Below, piece after piece: positions 1 to 10,726 of a stretch of DNA of 64,000 nucleotides. Both the position numbers and the translations under genes were made by a program. The notes under the pieces were generated by a model that ran no database searches, was not told the DNA's origin, and saw only the letters and a list, made by a program, of their open reading frames with translations. Position 1 is the stretch's first letter; every line of letters begins with the position of its first letter. The stretch is from Shewanella morhuae (GTDB lineage: Bacteria; Pseudomonadota; Gammaproteobacteria; Enterobacterales; Shewanellaceae): positions 1-64,000 of the forward strand of contig NZ_FTNN01000007.1 in NCBI RefSeq assembly GCF_900156405.1, in the 5' to 3' direction.

Positions 1-318
<318 letters not shown>

Positions 319-2124
319 CACTGTGCAACAGATGAAGAAATAGCTCAAATAGAACCCTTGAAGCTAGAGATCCTCGAGTTAACAGGCAAGACACCAGACC
401 AATTGAAAAGGGAGCTAGCAGGGAAGTATGGTCATCGAGAACCCTTATATAAATTTATTAATAATTTGGTATCTCAACTTAGTGACGGTAGCTTGAGCGA
501 AATAGGTCGATTGTATGATGAACATAAATCCAAAATTGCAGCAGCTGAAGTCATAAGACAAACGACTCTCACAGGTTTACCTATTGGGGGAATTGGTACT
601 GAGGTTTGGAAACAGATGTGGAGGCATGTTGAAGGCTTTATTACTAGCCAAAATGGTTCCTTTCCTCCAGCTACAGGAGAGAATTGCCCAACTTGTTTGC
701 AGGTTATAGATACTGCAACAGCTGAGCGTATGAAGGCATTCCACAAGTACATACAAGATCAATCTCAAGTTGAAGCTCAGAAAGCAACCCAAGCATATCA
801 AGCTCGAATAAATTTTATTGAAAACCTGTCTTTCGATTTATCGCCTTTTTCTGGAATTCTAACTGAAATTGAAGCCGTTAAACCTGAGGTTATGAATGCT
901 TTAGGTGAACTAATGGGACAATTAATCAATCGCAAACAAGCTGTCCTAGCAACCAATCCATGCTTTATCCATCCATCATTAATCCTTAGTGTTCCAAACT
1001 GGCTGAAAGCTCAGTTGGACTCTCTCAAAGCTAAGATTGAAAGTGTGGCTGATGATGGATTTTTAGCTAAGTCACTCACAGAAATGAATTCAAGACTATT
1101 GGAGTTAGTAGATCGGCAAACAATACGCCAACAGAAACAATTAGTCTTAAATGAAATCAACAGACTGCATACTTTTCAGATTTTTCAAAATGCTCTAGGT
1201 AGTGTTGTACTTACGAAAATAACTTCATTTACATCAGTGTTGAGTAATGCAGGTGCAATTGGTCAGTTAAAAGGTGTGTTTGAAAGCGAGTTATCTGCAC
1301 TAGGTTTTAAAGCTTTTTCTGTCGAAACTAAGACTCGTGGTTCGGCAGGGGAACAGAAATTGAAGCTAGCTATTTCGAATATTGCCTCTACACAAATCTC
1401 AGATATTGCCAGTGAAGGTGAGCAAAAATGTATTGCTTTGGCAGGCTTTATGTCCGAGTTAACAATTGATAGTCGTAAGTCAGCAATTATCTTTGATGAC
1501 CCAGTAAACTCACTAGATCACAAGTGGCGTAGGTTGTTTGCAAAACGAATAGCCAAGGAATCTCTACACCGTCAAGTGATTGTGCTAACTCACGATTTAC
1601 CATTTTTAGTCATGTTGAGGGAAGCTGCACCAGAGACTTCGTTTAACTTAGTGCATATTGCTCAAAAAGGCTCCTATTCTGGTTTCCCTGTAGGTCGTTT
1701 ACCATGGGATGCAATGTCCACAAAAGACCGGATAAAGTTCCTACGCCAACAAATTGTTGATGTAAGAAAATACTGCAAAGATTTTGAGAACTTCATAGAG
1801 GAAGAATATAAAGAGAAAGCAAGGTACGTCTATGGGAAGCTGCGAACCACTTTAGAGCGACTCATTGAGGAATGGTTGATTGGTGATATTGTCCAACGAT
1901 TCAGTAGGGATGTTCGAGTAACAATGATCGCTAAGCTACTGAAAGTTAGCGAGCGAGAAATAGTTTTTATTACAGCCATCTATGACAAGTGTTGTGGTTT
2001 CCTTGATGCCCATGATAACCCAGCTAATGCTGGTGTTGTTCCTATGCCTGACATTGACGAACTAAATCAAGACATCGAAGATTTGGCGACATTTTTTGAG
2101 GAAGTAAAGAATAACAGAAGGTAA
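319..2124 (+). pseudogene. SMC/ABC-type ATPase, 5' end removed by the IS3 element
   Basis: The open frame continues without a stop from the IS end to 2124, about 601 residues, but begins abruptly where the IS stops. The TTG at 307 that would give it a start lies within the IS. No Walker A P-loop is visible, so the N-terminal ATPase lobe has been lost. What remains is typical of coiled-coil ABC/SMC-like ATPases: a CPTC pair about 130 residues in (zinc-hook-like), long helical stretches, an ABC-signature-like SEGEQKCIALAGF, a Walker B (AIIFDDPVNSLD) and a switch His (VIVLTHDLPF). Such ATPases (RloC, AAA_13 and similar families) are frequent in phage-defence loci; that role here is inference. 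Without its P-loop the remnant should be inactive unless the 5' part survives upstream of the IS. Confidence 0.7.
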
Positions 2125-2303
2125 TCTCATCAGATTTAACAAGCCACCCATTGTTAAATTTTCTAAAAGGTGTTGCGGTCAAAGATCGGATACAGACAAA
2201 GATGGAACAAGCATATCTCTTTTGAGATTAACAGGCGATACCGAGACTACAGAAGTTCACCCTCCCCTGCGAAGTTGCTGAAGGGCGTTGAAGATAATCG
2301 TGT

Positions 2304-2484
2304 GACGCAGACAGGACGTCTGCGTAGCTTTCGGGGTACAGGATGTACCATCGGAAGCGTTAGCGATTTTCGAATAAGCACGAAGCTACTAACCAATGCA
2401 TGTAACTTCGCTAGGGGCGTCATGGAGCATCCAAGGAGGATAGGACGAGCAGTCCTCCTTGGTCGGGTGTGGGGTGAAGCCCCA
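2304..2484. repeat. Cluster of four hairpins, three with AGGA in the loop
   Basis: Four perfect stem-loops sit within 180 bases: 2304-2324 (8-bp stem, loop AGGAC), 2334-2348 (GGTACA/TGTACC, loop GGA, reading ACAGGATGT), 2431-2462 (10-bp stem CCAAGGAGGA/TCCTCCTTGG, loop TAGGACGAGCAG) and 2470-2484 (TGGGG/CCCCA). The region carries no convincing gene. It may be a dispersed intergenic repeat or a transcribed structured RNA. The AGGA-in-loop pattern resembles CsrA/RsmA binding sites, but this is pattern resemblance only. Confidence 0.55.
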
Positions 2485-2556
2485 TGACTTTGATTTTGCT
2501 TTTAAAAACAATTAAGAATGATGGGACAGTCTAACCACTATTACCAGACCAAAAAC

Positions 2557-2590
2557 AAAACCCCGACTCAGTTACCCGAGTCGGGGTTTT
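2557..2590. terminator. Bidirectional intrinsic terminator
   Basis: A 9-bp GC-rich stem (CCCCGACTC/GAGTCGGGG, 2561-2586) is flanked by AAAA on the left and TTTT on the right, so it can terminate transcripts from both sides. It lies 164 bases past the groEL stop codon and probably ends the groESL message on the minus strand. Confidence 0.85.
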
Positions 2591-2753
2591 CATTTTTCTC
2601 TTACAAGAATTTAGGTTTAAGCGATTAAGCTAAAGACCGCAGATATTTTTGCGCAGGATAAAACGTTCAGTACAAGGCGCTGTGAGCGTAGCATACGTTG
2701 TTTGTATGTGAGCGAGCAGCAACGCCGTAATCAACATTTTAGACCAGCAAAAA

Positions 2754-4403
<1,650 letters not shown>

Positions 4404-4449
4404 TTAAATTTTTTAATGATTAATTGGAATGTCGAATTGATGCTGAGGA

Positions 4450-4740
4450 TTAACCCACTACTGCCATCAGGTCAGCTTCTGACAGGATCAAGACTTCTTG
4501 ACCGTCAATTTTTTCTTTCTTCACGCCATAACCTTCGTTGAAGATCACTACGTCGCCCACTTTGACATCCAGTGGTTTAACTGTGCCATTTTCTAAAATA
4601 CGGCCATTGCCCACAGCGAGGATTTCACCGCGTGTTGATTTTTCAGCAGCGCTACCAGTCAGTACTATGCCGCCGGCTGAGGTTGATTCAACTTCTAAAC
4701 GCTTAACGATTACGCGGTCATGTAATGGACGAATATTCAT
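4450..4740 (-). CDS. groES: Co-chaperonin GroES (Hsp10)
   Basis: GroES caps the GroEL ring and releases folded substrate. It has the normal 96 residues, opening [13 protein letters not shown]. The mobile loop that contacts GroEL ([17 protein letters not shown], residues about 19-36) and the roof-hairpin region are intact. An AGGAGAG ribosome-binding site precedes the ATG. The leader between the promoter and the start contains a hairpin followed by seven Ts on the coding strand (4793-4815), an unusual feature for a heat-shock operon. Confidence 0.98.
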   Translation of the reverse strand: MNIRPLHDRVIVKRLEVESTSAGGIVLTGSAAEKSTRGEILAVGNGRILENGTVKPLDVKVGDVVIFNEGYGVKKEKIDGQEVLILSEADLMAVVG

Positions 4741-4792
4741 CTATGAACTCTCCTAATGATTTGATGCCCTACAAACGAGCCGATTTGTGATT

Positions 4793-4815
4793 AAAAAAAC
4801 AGGCACGTTAGCCTG
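4793..4815 (-). terminator. Terminator-like hairpin in the groESL leader
   Basis: On the minus strand a 5-bp stem CAGGC/GCCTG (loop TAACGT) is followed directly by seven Ts. It lies between the sigma-32-like promoter and the groES start, so it would be in the leader RNA. The stem is short, so any termination is likely partial. It could act as an attenuator or simply be part of a folded leader. Confidence 0.45.
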
Positions 4816-4832
4816 CTCCTTTCATGTGTGAG

Positions 4833-4864
4833 ATATGGGGCTGATGCTCTCCAGATCCAAGGGC
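4833..4864 (-). promoter_or_regulatory. Sigma-32 (RpoH)-type promoter of groESL
   Basis: Reading the minus strand, a GCCCTTGGA element (like the sigma-32 -35 CTTGAA) is followed 15 bases later by CCCCATAT, a close match to the sigma-32 -10 CCCCATNT. It lies about 95 bases upstream of the groES ATG. Heat-shock control of groESL by RpoH is well established in gammaproteobacteria. No CIRCE inverted repeat was seen. Confidence 0.75.
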
Positions 4865-4965
4865 ATTTACAAAAAAAACTTCAATTTTTTGATGTCAGTT
4901 TTTTCAAGTGAGCACAATCCTGCTAGAATCTCGCCTCCGCTTGCTAATAAGGCACTATTTTCTCC

Positions 4966-6333
4966 ATGAAAGACAGACACGGGCTGCTCACCGCGCCAAT
5001 TGGTCGTGTACTGCTCAACATGAGCCTCCCCAACTTAATTGGCATTATGACCATTTTAGGTTTCAGCCTTGCTGATACTTTTTTTATTAGCCAACTGGGC
5101 ACCGAAGCCTTAGCAGCCATCAGCTTTACTTTTCCGGTGACCTTAGTGATATCTAGTATTGCTATTGGGATTGGCGCAGGGGTATCAACTAATTTAGGTC
5201 GGCTTATCGGTTCGGGAAACGCCCATAAGGCAAAAGTGTTCTTACATGATGCCTTGCTGCTGACCTTTAGCTTAATTGCCAGTTTAGCTGCTCTTGGTAG
5301 CATTTTTATTACGCCGTTATTTCGCCTGCTCGGCGCCAACGATGATAGCTTGCCGCTGATCCACGACTATATGATTTTTTGGTATGTCAGTGCGCCGCTG
5401 CTGGTATTACTCATGGTAGGTAACCAAGGATTACGTGCCACTGGCGATACCCGCTCCCCCGCGATGATTATGACGCTGGCGGCGATTATCAATCTGATCC
5501 TCGATCCTTTACTCATCTTTGGGATTGGGCCATTTCCACGTTTAGAAATTCAAGGCGCGGCGATTGCAACATTTATAGCTTGGTTAGTGGCGTTATCTTT
5601 GTCGGGATATCTATTGATTGTTAAGCGTAAAATGCTCGAATGGACCACTTTTGATATCGATAGAATGCGTGCTAACTGGAGCACCTTAGCCCATATAGCA
5701 CAACCTGCAGCCTTGATGAACCTAATCAATCCATTAGCCAATGCCATTATTATGGCGATGTTGGCACATATCGATCACAGCGCAGTGGCGGCATTTGGTG
5801 CGGGTACTCGCTTAGAGTCGGTATTATTAATCGTGGTGATGGCATTGTCGTCGAGCTTAATGCCCTTTATCGCGCAAAATTTAGGTGCAGGGCAACCACA
5901 CAGGGCAAAAGCAGCGCTATTGTTGTCGATAAAATTTATCTTTATTTTTCAGACCTTACTTTATATTCCACTGATTTTTTTAGCCGAACCTATTGCGCAT
6001 TTATTCAGTACCGATCCGCTGGTCATCGAGTGGCTCAGTTTTTACATTTTAGTGTTGCCCTGCGCTTATGGGCCATTAGGGATGGTGATTATTGTCGCAA
6101 CCTCGCTCAATGCCTACCATAGACCGATGAGTTCATTAGTCATTAATCTATGCCGTTTAGTGCTGCTGATGCTGCCACTGGCGGCATTGGGATCGTATAT
6201 TGGCGATGTAAAAGGTTTATTGCTGGCGTTACCCATCACGAATATTTTAATGGGAGCGGCCTGTTATTGGTTAGCACTGCGGATTTCTGAGCCGACAAAG
6301 ATCAGCGCCGCCCACACGCTTAATGAGGCATAA
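4966..6333 (+). CDS. MATE-family multidrug/cation efflux transporter
   Basis: An inner-membrane antiporter of the multidrug and toxic compound extrusion family, which exports drugs or other organic cations using an Na+ or H+ gradient. At 455 residues it has the usual length, with about 12 hydrophobic segments in two similar halves. Visible family features are the N-terminal RVLLNMSLPNLIG, the PALLSRATG-like segment GNQGLRATGDTRSPAM near residues 146-161, and the second-half repeat AFGAGTRLE. It is transcribed divergently from groES, and only the 225-base spacer carries regulatory DNA. The substrate cannot be predicted. The LysR gene immediately downstream is on the opposite strand, converging. 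Confidence 0.88.
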   Translation: MKDRHGLLTAPIGRVLLNMSLPNLIGIMTILGFSLADTFFISQLGTEALAAISFTFPVTLVISSIAIGIGAGVSTNLGRLIGSGNAHKAKVFLHDALLLTFSLIASLAALGSIFITPLFRLLGANDDSLPLIHDYMIFWYVSAPLLVLLMVGNQGLRATGDTRSPAMIMTLAAIINLILDPLLIFGIGPFPRLEIQGAAIATFIAWLVALSLSGYLLIVKRKMLEWTTFDIDRMRANWSTLAHIAQPAALMNLINPLANAIIMAMLAHIDHSAVAAFGAGTRLESVLLIVVMALSSSLMPFIAQNLGAGQPHRAKAALLLSIKFIFIFQTLLYIPLIFLAEPIAHLFSTDPLVIEWLSFYILVLPCAYGPLGMVIIVATSLNAYHRPMSSLVINLCRLVLLMLPLAALGSYIGDVKGLLLALPITNILMGAACYWLALRISEPTKISAAHTLNEA

Positions 6334-6379
6334 CGCTAACTTAGGTCATAACAGGGGGCAATAATACGTTAGCTCGATG

Positions 6380-7357
6380 CTAGGGAAAAAGCTGAACATC
6401 CTCTGAAAACGCTTTTCTAGAAGCGTTACACGTTCGGCGCTTGTCTACCTCAGTACTCATATTGGTTGGTACACCATTAGGGGCTAACTCTTGCATAATA
6501 TAATCAATAAAACGCCTGCTGGCCAAGCTAACATAACGCCTTGATGGATAAGCTAAAAAGCACTCACCTAGGTAAGCTTCTATCTCAGGTAATAACGTGA
6601 TTAGCTCGCCATTCTCAAGGTGCTCGGCAACCACTTCAGCCGGTGCATAAACGATACCGCGCCCTTGCAGTGCAAACTCAACGGCTACTTCAACACTGTT
6701 CGAGCAGAAGTTGCCTTTCACTTTCACTTCTTGCTCTGAGCCTATCCATAATTCATTGAAAATTTTGCCATTTGATAAGCGAAATAACGACACATTATGG
6801 GATTCAATTTCTTTAGGCGTTGTGGGCGTTCCGTGTGCGGCTAGATATTGCGGGCTGGCATAAAAACGCAGTTCGGTGGTGAATATTGTGCGTACCACTA
6901 AATCTAAGGTGTCTAAAGCCGGCTCAACCACAAAGGCGACGTCGAGATTGTGTTTGACCATATCGACCGATTCTGAACTGTGGATCACTTCTAACGTAAG
7001 TTTAGGATGCATATCCATAAAGCGAAAAATGGCTTGCATTAAGGTTTTCATGCTGTGGATAGGGAACATTTGAATGCGTAAATGTCCACTTAGTTCAGCA
7101 TCGTCGTTAGTCATTTCGAATAGGGTTTCGTCGAGCTGAGCCAAAATATTCTGCGAACGCTGGTAGAAATGACTGCCCGCCGACGTGAGCGTCATAGAGC
7201 GACTCTGACGGTGGAATAATTTAATGTTCAGCTCATCTTCCAAGGCCTGCAAACGCCGACTGACAGTCGATTTAGGTAAGTTAAGTAAATCAGCCGCTTC
7301 AATCAAACTACCGGTTTCAGCAATTCGGTGAAATAACGCCAAGTCCTCTGTCTTCAT
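6380..7357 (-). CDS. LysR-family transcriptional regulator
   Basis: A DNA-binding regulator with an N-terminal winged helix-turn-helix (IAETGSLIEAADLLNLPKSTVSRRLQALE, split here by position: residues about 9-38) and a LysR substrate-binding domain in the rest. The frame is open up to 7402, but I prefer the ATG at 7357: AAGGT lies four bases before it and the HTH then starts at the usual distance from the N-terminus. From this start the protein is 325 residues, slightly longer than typical, because of a polar C-terminal tail after the final family helix. There is no divergent target gene next to it; the neighbour upstream (fxsA) is on the same strand about 210 bases away. The regulon and inducer are unknown. 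Confidence 0.88.
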   Translation of the reverse strand: MKTEDLALFHRIAETGSLIEAADLLNLPKSTVSRRLQALEDELNIKLFHRQSRSMTLTSAGSHFYQRSQNILAQLDETLFEMTNDDAELSGHLRIQMFPIHSMKTLMQAIFRFMDMHPKLTLEVIHSSESVDMVKHNLDVAFVVEPALDTLDLVVRTIFTTELRFYASPQYLAAHGTPTTPKEIESHNVSLFRLSNGKIFNELWIGSEQEVKVKGNFCSNSVEVAVEFALQGRGIVYAPAEVVAEHLENGELITLLPEIEAYLGECFLAYPSRRYVSLASRRFIDYIMQELAPNGVPTNMSTEVDKRRTCNASRKAFSEDVQLFP

Positions 7358-7568
7358 TTTTACCTTAAACTCAATCTCATTATGTGAGACTGATGTTCCC
7401 AAAGCATTCCGTTTATTGCAACTAATTTTACTGCTATCTTCACGCCCTGTTATTCGAGTCGGCCATGCGGACTGGGTTATTTAACCATTACCCTACAGAC
7501 CGACTCCGTGCTTTATCCCAAATGCTTCCCGGCGCGGCCGACCAGTCTCGATAACAGGAGCTGGTTGG

Positions 7569-8156
7569 TCATTTATTGTTAAGGTCTGTGTCTATCGGTT
7601 TATTCGTGATTTGATGGCTAGTCGGTTTGATATCACTAGCATCGACGTTATATTCGGTCTTATCTTCAAAATCGCCCTCAAACACATTACCGTCTTTTTT
7701 AGCACTATCATCAAATGGTGCTTGGCTAAATGGATCCTGCGGCTTAGGGCCAAAGGGACTTTGCCCCGCTTGAAAGCCACCCTGTAAACCTGCAACAACT
7801 CGTAATTGCATACGCTTAAATAACAGTGCCGCAATTGGCTTACGGGTGAGCGGCGTCAATAATAACAATCCTATGATATCAGTCACAAAACCGGGGATCA
7901 CAAGTAAAATTCCTGCCATCGCTAACATCATACCTTCAACGATTTCTTGCCCCGGTGCTTCACCACGGGCGAGTTTTTGCTGTACTTGCATTAACGTACT
8001 TAATCCTTGGCTACGGACCAAAGAAACTCCAAGCACTGCAGTAAACAGCACTAAACCTATGGTAGTCCAAGTGCCTAACACCTCACCCACACGAATAAGT
8101 ACCGACAGTTCAATGACCGGGATCAGCACAAACAGTAAAAAAATAATAAAAAACAT
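7569..8156 (-). CDS. fxsA: FxsA family inner-membrane protein
   Basis: FxsA is a small cytoplasmic-membrane protein; overproduction in E. coli relieves exclusion of phage T7 by the F plasmid, but its normal role is not known. The hydrophobic N-terminal region (residues 1-60) and the second pair of segments (about 75-105, containing GILLVIPGFVTDIIG, the family hallmark) are clear. The remaining 85 residues are polar and acidic, rich in D and N, and poorly conserved in this family, ending NKPIDTDLNNK. At 195 residues it is a little longer than the E. coli protein. It is divergent from cutA, as in many related genomes. Confidence 0.92.
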   Translation of the reverse strand: MFFIIFLLFVLIPVIELSVLIRVGEVLGTWTTIGLVLFTAVLGVSLVRSQGLSTLMQVQQKLARGEAPGQEIVEGMMLAMAGILLVIPGFVTDIIGLLLLTPLTRKPIAALLFKRMQLRVVAGLQGGFQAGQSPFGPKPQDPFSQAPFDDSAKKDGNVFEGDFEDKTEYNVDASDIKPTSHQITNKPIDTDLNNK

Positions 8157-8366
8157 ACCGACCTCAGCTTTATCTGACTATTTCTGTAAACTAAATGGGG
8201 ACTATCCGGTCTTAATTCAAGCTAACGCAATCAATGCAGTCTCTACAGGAGACAAACAACTGCTATTTAGCTCACTCTTTTGTGAACGCGCTAATGTATG
8301 AGACCATTAAAACACGTAAAGTAGCTTAACGGAGTTAGCTTAAGTGAATTTTAAGCGCCTTAAGAA

Positions 8367-8705
8367 ATGAAAACTAACAGTATGCAGCATCAGTATTTAG
8401 TCGTTAGCACTACCTGTCCCGATGAAGTACAAGCTAATAGCTTAGCACGGGCGTTAATTGAATCACGTATTGCCGCTTGTGTGCATATCTCAGCTCCGAT
8501 ACGTTCCATATATACTTGGGAAGATAAAATCTGTGAAACACAAGAATTTAGCTTACAGATTAAATGTTTGCAGAGTCGATATGCCGAGTTAGAACAACTT
8601 GTGCTTAGGCTTCACCCTTATCAAGTACCCGAAATTATTGCCGTGCCTGTGACCCACGGGTTACCAGCCTACTTAGATTGGATAAAAGACAACACGCAGC
8701 CATGA
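8367..8705 (+). CDS. cutA: CutA divalent-cation tolerance protein
   Basis: CutA is a small trimeric protein originally linked to copper tolerance; its exact biochemical role remains unsettled. The 112-residue sequence shows the family pattern: TTCPDEVQANSLARALIESRIAACV is read across residues about 13-37, followed by a YTWEDKICE segment and HPYQVPEIIAVPV near residues 87-99. The next gene, dsbD, overlaps it by four bases (ATGA), so the two are translationally coupled. The cutA-dsbD pairing is seen in E. coli and relatives, where dsbD was once called cutA2. Confidence 0.95.
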   Translation: MKTNSMQHQYLVVSTTCPDEVQANSLARALIESRIAACVHISAPIRSIYTWEDKICETQEFSLQIKCLQSRYAELEQLVLRLHPYQVPEIIAVPVTHGLPAYLDWIKDNTQP

Positions 8706-10531
8706 AAAAACTACTCAGCCTTATTTTTACGTCTTTATTGCTCCTCACGCCCTTAGCCCACAGTGAAGGAGTTTTCGGTAATAAATTCGACTTCATGAAG
8801 AGTGAACCAGAATTGATGCCGGTCGATCAAGCCTTTGCCTTCGATTTCAAGCAAGAAGGCAATCAGGTCAAACTCAATTGGGTGATTGCCGACGGTTACT
8901 ATATGTACCGCGACAAGCTTAAATTTAGCGTCAATGGCGCTGAGTTAGGCACAATTGCGCTACCAAAGGGCAAGCCCCATAACGATGAGTATTTCGGCGA
9001 ACAAGAAGTTTATTACACCTATGTGGATATTCCCGTAGGTCTAAAACAAGCCGATGAGAATGCCACGCTCACAGTCACCTTTATGGGCTGCGCCGAAGGT
9101 AAATTGTGTTACCCCCCAACAAAACGTGAAGTCGTTTTAAAAGCAGTCGCGGCCAGTGACGGTTTAATTGCGGGAGCCAAAGCAACAGAATCAGCTGCAA
9201 TCGCAGAGCCAAGCGCTAATGATAAAACTAATACGCAACCGATTACTCAACAAGATACGTTAAGCCAAATGCTATCAAACGACAGCTTGATTTGGACTTT
9301 AGTGATTTTCTTTGGTTTAGGAGTCGGCCTAGCATTAACCCCTTGCGTGTTCCCCATGTACCCGATTTTGTCAGGCATTATTGTTGGCCAAGGGCAAAAA
9401 CTCTCCACCGCAAAAGCCTTCACGCTCTCGATGGCTTACGTACAAGGCATGGCGATTACATACTCTATCTTGGGTTTAGTGGTAGCATCGGCAGGGCTTA
9501 AATATCAAGCGGCATTGCAACACCCATCGGTGTTAGTGGTACTCGCCATTTTGTTTTTTGTACTCAGCTTATCAATGTTTGGCCTCTATGATTTAAAACT
9601 GCCATCAAGCTGGCAGCAGAAGATGAACTCAGTATCAAACAACCAAAAAGGCGGCAACTTAGTTGGCGTATTCTTTATGGGAGTGATTTCCGGTCTTGTT
9701 GCATCACCTTGTACAACCGCACCACTGTCTGGCGCACTGGTTTATGTCGCCCAAACTGGCGACCTACTCCAAGGTTTCTTAGCCTTATATGTATTGAGTA
9801 TGGGCATGGGCTTACCACTACTTATTATCGGGACTTCAGGCGGTAAATTATTACCTAGAGCAGGCGCTTGGATGGACATCATCAAAACTGTCTTCGGCTT
9901 CTTGCTGATTGCTGTGTCTATTGTAATGCTTGGTCGTATTTGGACTGGTGTAATATCCGATGTGCTCTGGTCACTGTGGGGCGTGAGTTTCACCGGCTAC
10001 TTGATGCATCAAAACAAACTCAGCCCCTTTAATTGGAAACAAACGGTGCGTTCAGTGCTATTAACTCTGATGCTACTGGCGAGTTTCTCCTACGGATTCC
10101 AAGCTGTTATGGGTCACTTTGGTTTTAATCATAATCCCGTAGGCACAACGGCAACCACCGAAGAAGCCCATGGCTTTAAGCGCATTAAGTCGATTGAAGA
10201 TCTTGAGCATGAAATCGCCGCTGCTAGCGCGCAAGGTAAGCCTGTGATGCTGGATCTATACGCCGATTGGTGTGTGGCCTGTAAAGAGTTTGAAGCCATT
10301 ACCTTCAAAGATGCCGCAGTATTAGCCCGCATGAATAAAATCGTACTACTACAAGCGGATGTGACCAAGAGCGACAAGGTGGATGTAGCTTTGCTCGAAA
10401 AATACCATGTACTTGGCCTGCCAACTTTATTGATGTTTAACGAACAGGGTGAGCAAAGGGAAGATTTACGTGTCACTGGCTTTATGGGCCCTAAAGATTT
10501 TGCTGCCCATTTAGATCATCTGGTTAAATAG
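8702..10531 (+). CDS. dsbD: Thiol:disulfide interchange protein DsbD
   Basis: DsbD carries electrons from cytosolic thioredoxin across the inner membrane to periplasmic DsbC, DsbG and CcmG. I place the start at the ATG overlapping the cutA stop (8702), which gives a clean signal peptide (MKKLLSLIFTSLLLLTPLAHS); an upstream in-frame ATG at 8678 lies inside cutA. From that start the protein is 609 residues. In order: a periplasmic alpha domain with the GCAEGKLCYPP cysteine pair, an eight-segment membrane beta domain with the redox cysteines in LTPCVFPMYPI and ASPCTTAPLSGA, and a C-terminal thioredoxin-like gamma domain with WCVAC. All six redox cysteines are present, so it should be functional. 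Confidence 0.97.
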   Translation: MKKLLSLIFTSLLLLTPLAHSEGVFGNKFDFMKSEPELMPVDQAFAFDFKQEGNQVKLNWVIADGYYMYRDKLKFSVNGAELGTIALPKGKPHNDEYFGEQEVYYTYVDIPVGLKQADENATLTVTFMGCAEGKLCYPPTKREVVLKAVAASDGLIAGAKATESAAIAEPSANDKTNTQPITQQDTLSQMLSNDSLIWTLVIFFGLGVGLALTPCVFPMYPILSGIIVGQGQKLSTAKAFTLSMAYVQGMAITYSILGLVVASAGLKYQAALQHPSVLVVLAILFFVLSLSMFGLYDLKLPSSWQQKMNSVSNNQKGGNLVGVFFMGVISGLVASPCTTAPLSGALVYVAQTGDLLQGFLALYVLSMGMGLPLLIIGTSGGKLLPRAGAWMDIIKTVFGFLLIAVSIVMLGRIWTGVISDVLWSLWGVSFTGYLMHQNKLSPFNWKQTVRSVLLTLMLLASFSYGFQAVMGHFGFNHNPVGTTATTEEAHGFKRIKSIEDLEHEIAAASAQGKPVMLDLYADWCVACKEFEAITFKDAAVLARMNKIVLLQADVTKSDKVDVALLEKYHVLGLPTLLMFNEQGEQREDLRVTGFMGPKDFAAHLDHLVK

Positions 10532-10631
10532 CCACGACTGATTAACATCATCGCTGCGGCATAAAATGTGTGGGCAAGGTCGCTCATACTCATTTAACCG
10601 ACAGGCTATTTGCCGCAACACCAATAAAAAG

Positions 10632-10662
10632 CGGACTTTTTTCATTAAAAGTCCGTTTTTTT
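10632..10662 (+). terminator. Intrinsic terminator after dsbD
   Basis: A stem CGGACTTTT/AAAAGTCCG (loop TTCATT) is followed by seven Ts. It lies about 100 bases past the dsbD stop and separates the cutA-dsbD transcript from the antiporter gene downstream. Confidence 0.88.
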
Positions 10663-10726
10663 GTTCAAGTGTCATAGATTTCTTATACAATCACTGAGTA
10701 TTTTGGACTTTTTGGATTAGAGCTTT

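Noticed and set aside
2170..2487. A 105-codon open frame in the hairpin cluster
   Set aside because: Its start lacks a ribosome-binding site and it is made of hairpin sequence; composition and lack of domain pattern point to a chance frame.
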